This document shows positions 58,535-64,000 of a stretch of DNA of 64,000 bases, in pieces (position 1 is the stretch's first letter; every line of letters begins with the position of its first letter). A program made the position numbers and the translations under genes. The notes beneath the pieces were generated by a model, which was not told where the DNA came from, made no database searches, and saw only the letters and a list, made by a program, of their open reading frames with translations. Location: NCBI GenBank assembly GCA_019096065.1, contig JAGUCH010000002.1, positions 4,724,501 to 4,788,500 on the forward strand, written 5' to 3'. This DNA is from Paracyclopina nana (taxonomy: Eukaryota; Arthropoda; Copepoda; Cyclopoida; Cyclopettidae).

Positions 58535-59463
58535 TATTCCGTCTTTGACATTTGCTCTGTTCAAGCTCTCCTGGGCCAATCATGCGCGACCGAAGAAGTC
58601 TCTGTATGCAGTTCCAACACTTGACGCACCAAACAAACAAAAGTGCCAACCACAGATGTCTACGAGCACTTTTCCATGTAGAATGCGGTGGAGAGCCGAA
58701 GGGAAAAGGCAAGAGAGAAAGAGCACACGGCATATAATACAGCATACTACTGCACCTTCAATTGCTTATGCCCTGATGCTTTCGCGTTTTTTTGGGACAT
58801 GGCCGGAGTATTTATAAGTACATTTAGCGGTAAAATAGAAGATTCCACAATTTACCAATATATGTCACCTCTTTTTTTAAGATGTTTGGAAATTGAAAAA
58901 AAGATCTTTGTTGAAATAATCCTGAAAACTGTTCGCTTTCATTAAAAGAATATTTGTTATTAACAATCTTAAAGCCTTTATCGATGTAGGGTTCTGTAGC
59001 TACTGTTAGTAAGAGTATGTCACACTCGTTAGTTTATCTGCCAACTAGTCAACACATGGAGAGTGAATATTAGTAAAAAGTACTTTTTCAGAGCCTCGAA
59101 TCAAAAAACTTTTAAGGGAAAAATTCGATAATCCTTGGTCTGCGCAAAATTATTGGTTCCTTGAGTGGAGTCTTTTTATGGTGTAGTCAAATCGGTGACG
59201 ATTTATTTCTTAAAGTTCTTGATTACTGTACGAATCTTAAGGAAATAACAACTTATGATATGAATTCGCATTTTCATTAAATCAAGCCAGCCATAATGAA
59301 TATAAATGGCCAGTATTTAACGCACGAAGAGGATAAGATAAGAAAAGATATCATCTTCCTTACAAACGTTTTTTGATTTCAGATCTTTCTTAGGTACCTT
59401 ATTAGCGTCTTTTGACCTCGTGGTGTTGACTTTTAGTAACAGTTACTACAGCAGGCTTTTCAT
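58535..59463. other. Gene-poor region, left part
   Basis: AT-rich. Contains the promoter of the TLCD4-like gene at its left end. Short frames only, none protein-like. Confidence 0.4.
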
Positions 59464-59471
59464 GAAGCGTG

Positions 59472-59843
59472 CAGGGGGGTCTCGTAAGTGAGTTCTTGAC
59501 GCAAGTTTTGCATGCTAAAATCACCAAATCTGTTCGTCTTAGCTGCAGTGGCGCTAGTAGTTCTTACTACATAGCGCGTGAGCTCAAGTGACGTCAGTGA
59601 TGGAAGCGAGCGGGCTAATATCTCGCTTTTTAAACAGAGCTCCCAGATAAGTTCTGTTTTTATAAAAAAAAAGTTGCGATTTAGGCACATTTTGCTAATT
59701 TATGGTGGATTAAGGAAATTTATGGAAGTGAAATCCACAGAATTCTATTGAAATTTCGTCTTGAAGCCTACCACAGCTCAGTCAGACTGTGCGCTATAGT
59801 AAAGCAGCGATAAGAACTCACCTTATTAGTATAGATCATCTTG
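59472..59843 (-). mobile_element. 372 bp hAT-like MITE, copy B
   Basis: Inverted copy of the element at 46141-46512 with the same length. Read by eye, the two appear identical, including a run of nine T/A. It begins CAGGGGGGTC and ends GATCATCTTG on this strand and is flanked by the perfect 8 bp direct repeat GAAGCGTG (59464-59471 and 59844-59851). Different duplications at the two sites prove independent insertions. Confidence 0.9.
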
Positions 59844-59851
59844 GAAGCGTG

Positions 59852-61190
59852 AAATAATTTCCAGCAGCTGTCAAGTCTGCTCTTCAATTCATTTTAGATG
59901 AACGTACTTTGACCAAGTAACTTGCTACCGGTTGCGTTCCCTTTGCCCTCGACGTCTGCTTGCCTCCTTGGACGTTTCCTCTTTAAGACATTTACCCCCA
60001 TGCCGGAATGAATTGTAGAGTTGCACTATTCTGTTAAGACTAGGCCCTAGTGGTAGGCCTCTTCAAAGGCGGATATAAATTATCACTTTTTGTGCATCGC
60101 TTTCACGCTTTACAAGCTTGTGAGTTGAAAAATCGTGACGAAAAATACACTTTTTGCACGGATAATTTTTCTTTCTAATGGGAACAGATGCCTGATAGCC
60201 ATCGGATTTGAATTCTCAGTAGCATGTTTTTCACAAGAACTGATAAGGTTGCTATTAAAATGAATCATTGTTTTACCAGGCTTCGCTAAAACATATGCGC
60301 TCATGTCCAATCAGTTCTAGAAAGGAATGAAGGCTTTCATTCATTATTCATAATTGCGTCCTCATTTGCATTCATAAGGCATGTACGTATATAGTCTGAT
60401 AAAGAGATATCTGCATATTTTGAACTCATAAGTCAAAGCTATCAGGTTTAAGAACTACTCCTTATTTATCTGCCCTGAATCAAGAAGGTGTTAATACCGC
60501 CACAAAAATTACAAAAAAATCAATTTTTCAAACTTTAGCGTATGCGAGAAAATTCCATTAGGATCTCTAATCTTGTGTTATGTTCATTGGCTTTAATCTG
60601 TAGCTCTTTTATAAGAAACTGAGTCAAGCATCAAGTCTTAGTTGTGCCAATTCTTTGTTTTCCTTGAGGAAGTGGCATGTTTGAGCCCCTTAGTAGTTCA
60701 AGGGCATTGTCAGAGATGTTTTAAATCGATGCTCTCAAAAACAAATATACCCTTATTTATTATGCTCACAGGACCCTATAATCATAATAAAATTTCTTTT
60801 TTTAGCTCTTTTAATCCAAAGTCTGCCAAGTTATTAGGGCTAAAATTGAAGAACTTAGATGATCAATATCTGCCCTTAGACAAAAATGTGTATATCTTTT
60901 TTTTAAATTCACAACACATGGAGTTTTTTAAAAGAGAGAGGAGAAATCACTGAAACAGGCTGAATACTATCCTTATGGCCCAATTGAAGAACTGTTGGCG
61001 AAAGTATCTTCAAGACCTATTATGAAGAAATCACAGAAATATCTGCTCGTATTTTGCATATATCCTGCGATTGCAATGATAGTCACATTTAGCAGATTAT
61101 TTTTAGTCCTTCAGAGAATGCAAAAACCGATACGAATGGTGATAGAACTGAAGATTCAAAGAGAATAAAAACAAAATAAAAAATCGCCAA
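59852..61190. other. Gene-poor region, middle part
   Basis: No gene, repeat or RNA recognised. The frame at 60642-60953 has a biased, low-complexity translation and no family features. Confidence 0.4.
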
Positions 61191-61380
61191 AAAATGCCAA
61201 AAAAAACCCTCAAAAATAGCAAAAGTCCTCGCCTTGGCAAGGATTTTGGCAGAAAACGTCAAATACGAGTAGAAAAATCCTCGTCTAAGCGAGGAATTTT
61301 GGCAAAAAAACGTCAAGAAGCATCAAAAATAGAAAAAAATACTTGCATTAGCGAGGATTTCTGCAAAAAACGTCAATAAC
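61191..61380. repeat. Short tandem units with small hairpins
   Basis: Three imperfect units, each with a GCGAGGATTTTGGCAAAAAACGTCAA-like core shared in parts. Small stem-loops are seen: CCTTGGCAAGG in the first, TCCTCG...CGAGGA in the second. Spacing is about 60 bp. It is a degenerate minisatellite. Confidence 0.55.
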
Positions 61381-61499
61381 ATGAAGAAAAAGTGGCCACA
61401 CGCATGTGTCCAGCTCATGTAAATCCCTACAATTTTGAGCAGAGTTCTTTTTTCACAGCGGTCAGCGGCTCATTTACAAACAGCCAGGCCTTTCAGTGA

Positions 61500-61980
61500 C
61501 TTATTGTCCCATTCCCAAGAGACACACCATTACTTTTTGTCCCACCTTTAATGATTTTTCAGTGACCACCAAATTATTTGTCTCACCATATTTTGTGTCC
61601 CACCATGACAACGGTCCCCACAATTACAATTTGGTCCCACCATGATTTATCAGCGACCACCAAATTATTTGTCTCTCCATATTTTGTGTCCCACCATGAC
61701 AATTGGCCCCACCATAACTTTTTGTCACACCTTTAACTTGGTCCCACCATGATTTTAAAATGACCACCAAATTATGTGTCTCACCATGTTTAGTGTCTCA
61801 CCATGACAATGGGCCCCACCATTACTGTTGGTTCCACCTTCAATTTGGTCCCACCATGATTTTACAATGACCGTCATATTATTTATCTCATCATGTTAAG
61901 TGTCCCACCATAACAAAGGGCCTCACCATTACTATTTGTCCCACCTTCAATTTGGTACCACCAAGATTTTTTAGTGGCTA
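61500..61980. repeat. Minisatellite with TCCCACCATGA core
   Basis: About four degenerate units of 90-110 bp. A GACCACCAAATTAT-like phrase recurs near 61564, 61654, 61762 and 61868, and TCCCACCATGA recurs between them. No coding potential. Confidence 0.65.
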
Positions 61981-62020
61981 TGCAATGCACCAAATCATTG
62001 GCCTGTCCTACTCCCCACCT

Positions 62021-63360
62021 AACACGTAAGTTTACGGGTGACATCTTTAAGCTAGACACATTTTGTACGGAATAAGTTAGACACAGTCATTTTAGGTTAG
62101 ACACATTTTTCATGACTTTCATGTTTTAGCATAGACACCTTTTGGCATAGATGGATTTTGTTATAAGTCAAGATGTTTTAATTTAGACACACTAGCATAG
62201 TACTTTTAGGTTAGACACATCTTAATAACTGGTATACTTTAAGTTAGACACCTTTTGGCAAAGCACTTTTTAAGTAGACACCATTTTTGTGACAGGAACA
62301 TTTTATGTTAGACACTTTTTGGTACAGTACTTTTAGAGTAGACACACCAAGACGTTTTAGGTTCGACACCTTTTGGCATAGTACATACTATTTTAGTTTA
62401 GACACACCAAGACGTTTTAGGTTAGACACCTTTTGGGATGGCACTATTAGATTAGACATGTGAAGACACCCCACTAGAAAAGTTCCTGATAATTCTTTTA
62501 TGAAAACCATCATAAAGCATAAAGTATAATGATTTGAATTAATGTAAAAGAGCAATACTTGTTTTATTTATTATACAATTTGTCTACTTTCTTGAATAAG
62601 GGCTTGTCACTCTGACAAATTACTAATCACATCTTGGTGTGTCTAAGCCAATAGTACTATGATCGACAAAAGGTGCCTAACCTAAAACGTCTTTGTGTGT
62701 GTCTAAGCTAATAGTACTGTACATTTAAGGTGTCTAACCTAAAACGTCTCAATTTGTCTAAACTAAAAGTACACTACCAAAAGGTGTCTAACATAAAACA
62801 TACTAGTCACTAATTTGTGTCTACTCAAAGAGTACTGTGCCAAAAGGTGTCTATCATAAAGTATACCAGTCAATGAACCCAACCAGAAATTTTCCCAAGT
62901 TTTCTGAAAGTTATTGTAACGTGTTAGCACTCCTTCGTTTTACCCAGGTTGAGTTTATGTCGTTATGTAACATTAACTTCCCTACCACCTATGAAAAAAA
63001 TTTGAGAAAAATCGAATGTGACACGGAAAATATGTATTTTCGATTTTACCTAGGTGTCAAGGCAGTTAATGTTACATAACAACTAGAACTCTATGTTGAT
63101 AAAACGTATAAGTTTCACTGAGTATTTTTTTGCCATATGAGGGCCCAGAATTTCTGGTTGGGAAATTAGTCTATGCTAAAAGTGTTATGCCAAAAGGTGT
63201 CTAAATGAAAATATCTTGACTTTATAACAAAATCCAACTATGCCAAAAGGTGTCTACACTAAAGCATAGACGCTGTTTAACCTAAAGTAACTTGGCGTGT
63301 CTAACTTAAAATGACTTGACTTTCTAAGATAAAAAGTTCACCCAAGTTTACTACACGTGT
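62021..63360. mobile_element. Large foldback element built from TTAGACAC tandem units
   Basis: The left arm (about 62021-62480) is an array of roughly 40 bp units with TTAGGTTAGACACCTTTTGG. The right arm (about 62630-63360) carries the same units inverted (CCAAAAGGTGTCTAACCTAA). The outer ends also match in inverted form: AACACGTAAGTTTAC on the left and GTTTACTACACGT on the right. The centre has no coding sequence. A smaller element sits in the right arm. This fits a foldback-type non-autonomous transposon; superfamily is open. Confidence 0.65.
62878..63162. mobile_element. Palindromic 285 bp element nested in the foldback repeat
   Basis: Bounded by the inverted repeat CCCAACCAGAAATT (start) and its complement ending CTGGTTGGG (63162). 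A second inverted pair, GTTATGTAACATTAAC (62962-62977) and GTTAATGTTACATAAC (63065-63080), lies inside. The whole can fold as a long hairpin. Removing it rejoins a TTAGACAC-type unit similar to its neighbour, so it inserted later. No clear target-site duplication. Confidence 0.6.
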
Positions 63361-64000
63361 GTGTCACGTCTGCTCATTTCAATCATGTCCTTGACTTGTA
63401 CTTTACTTGGCCGTTTGCCTCAGGTTAAAAAATTGCAAAGGTATATGTGACGGGTGGCAAACTTATTCTTTAAACTTAGATATGACATAGTGCAGACGGA
63501 AAATGATGGTGCAAACCGTGCTTAATAATGTAAATTATATCCAGATTTAATGTAAGATTTATTATAACTAGTCTTTATTTCGTAACTCTCATGCATTCTT
63601 TGTGCAAACACAATATAAGTTATTAATTGCACTCGTACAATTACAGCCCTCGCAGGCTCGGGCTAGTAATGCTGTACTCGCGTTTTCCCATTTTAAAATC
63701 CTCGCTCAGCTATTTAATGACCCTACTTTACGTGCCCCAGCTCGAAATAAATTCTGACATGTTTGTCGCAAATGACAGCAGGGCTTTTGACACAAGGACT
63801 TCGCATATTGGGACTTTTGACAAAAAGATTTTATTTATCAGGACATTTGAGATAGCAGATTTTTCACAATATTCCTACAAGCGCTAATTTAGCTCAAACA
63901 AGCCTAGGCTTGTTATTTACGAAATTGAGTACATTGGTCTAATGTGCCTCTGCTTTTTAAAAGAAACTAACTGCCAAAATTGATATTTTCTGGGCGCTAA
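63361..64000. other. Right end of the window, no gene seen
   Basis: AT-rich sequence with short frames only. No repeats shared with the rest of the window were recognised. Confidence 0.4.

Noticed and set aside
60642..60953. 103-codon frame in the gene-poor right end
   Set aside because: Translation is low complexity and resembles no known protein; no splice or promoter context supports it.
61191..61380. Repeated hairpin units, considered as a CRISPR array
   Set aside because: Units are degenerate, unevenly spaced and lie in an animal genome; no regular unique spacers.

Overview
The window is nuclear DNA from an animal with a compact genome. Genes are spliced with GT-AG introns, mostly 50-65 bp, and have typical metazoan gene content. 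SARM1 with an arthropod-like TIR domain, a DM9-repeat secreted protein and a secreted S1 protease homologue point to an ecdysozoan, most likely an arthropod. This is inference from protein resemblance; the species cannot be named. Genes for motile or sensory cilia (DRC1, DNAI7/CASC1, TMEM17, LRRC45) argue for a lineage with flagellated cells. All gene identities were made by eye from protein motifs remembered for each family; no search was run.

Layout. 1-5.3 kb: COG3, then an intergenic block holding a foldback repeat. 5.3-8.8 kb: DNAI7/CASC1 (+) converging on NFYA (-), whose upstream region carries four CCAAT boxes. 10.5-15 kb: epsin (+) converging on an unrecognised NHL-like protein (-). 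15.7-22.1 kb: PRPS (+) converging on TIPRL (-), which is divergent from SMC5 (+). 23-26.5 kb: a secreted CUB plus plant-type peroxidase gene with a premature stop, then a DM9-repeat protein, converging on ELAC1. 26.5-30.9 kb: a minus-strand row of ELAC1, two YKT6 paralogues and a TMCO6-like ARM protein. 31-31.6 kb: a non-autonomous hAT-like element. 32-36.3 kb: ELP5, a pseudo-protease and DRC1, the last two overlapping tail to tail. 37-41 kb: FAH, a GFRP homologue and ANKRD39 on the plus strand (the last two overlap by one base as TAATG), then a U1-type zinc-finger protein with an SR-like tail. 41.6-45.8 kb: SARM1 with an in-frame 3' extension behind a TGA-CTA stop. 46-50.3 kb: an identical-looking MITE copy, then TMEM17 and LRRC45 (divergent) and KRTCAP2. 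50.8-58.6 kb: HDHD5, a ClC-7-like channel/exchanger, a phospholipid phosphatase and a TLCD4-like protein. 58.6-64 kb: no genes seen; a second MITE copy, minisatellites and a large foldback element with another small element inside it.

Most genes are unrelated housekeeping loci packed by strand. Three local groupings look functional. FAH and GFRP both belong to phenylalanine/tyrosine metabolism. TMEM17 and LRRC45, both ciliary/centrosomal, share a roughly 200 bp divergent promoter. The two YKT6 copies are tandem duplicates. The strongest leads are the SARM1 readthrough candidate, the GFRP/ANKRD39 TAATG overlap, the CUB-peroxidase architecture and the TSD-flanked non-autonomous transposons.
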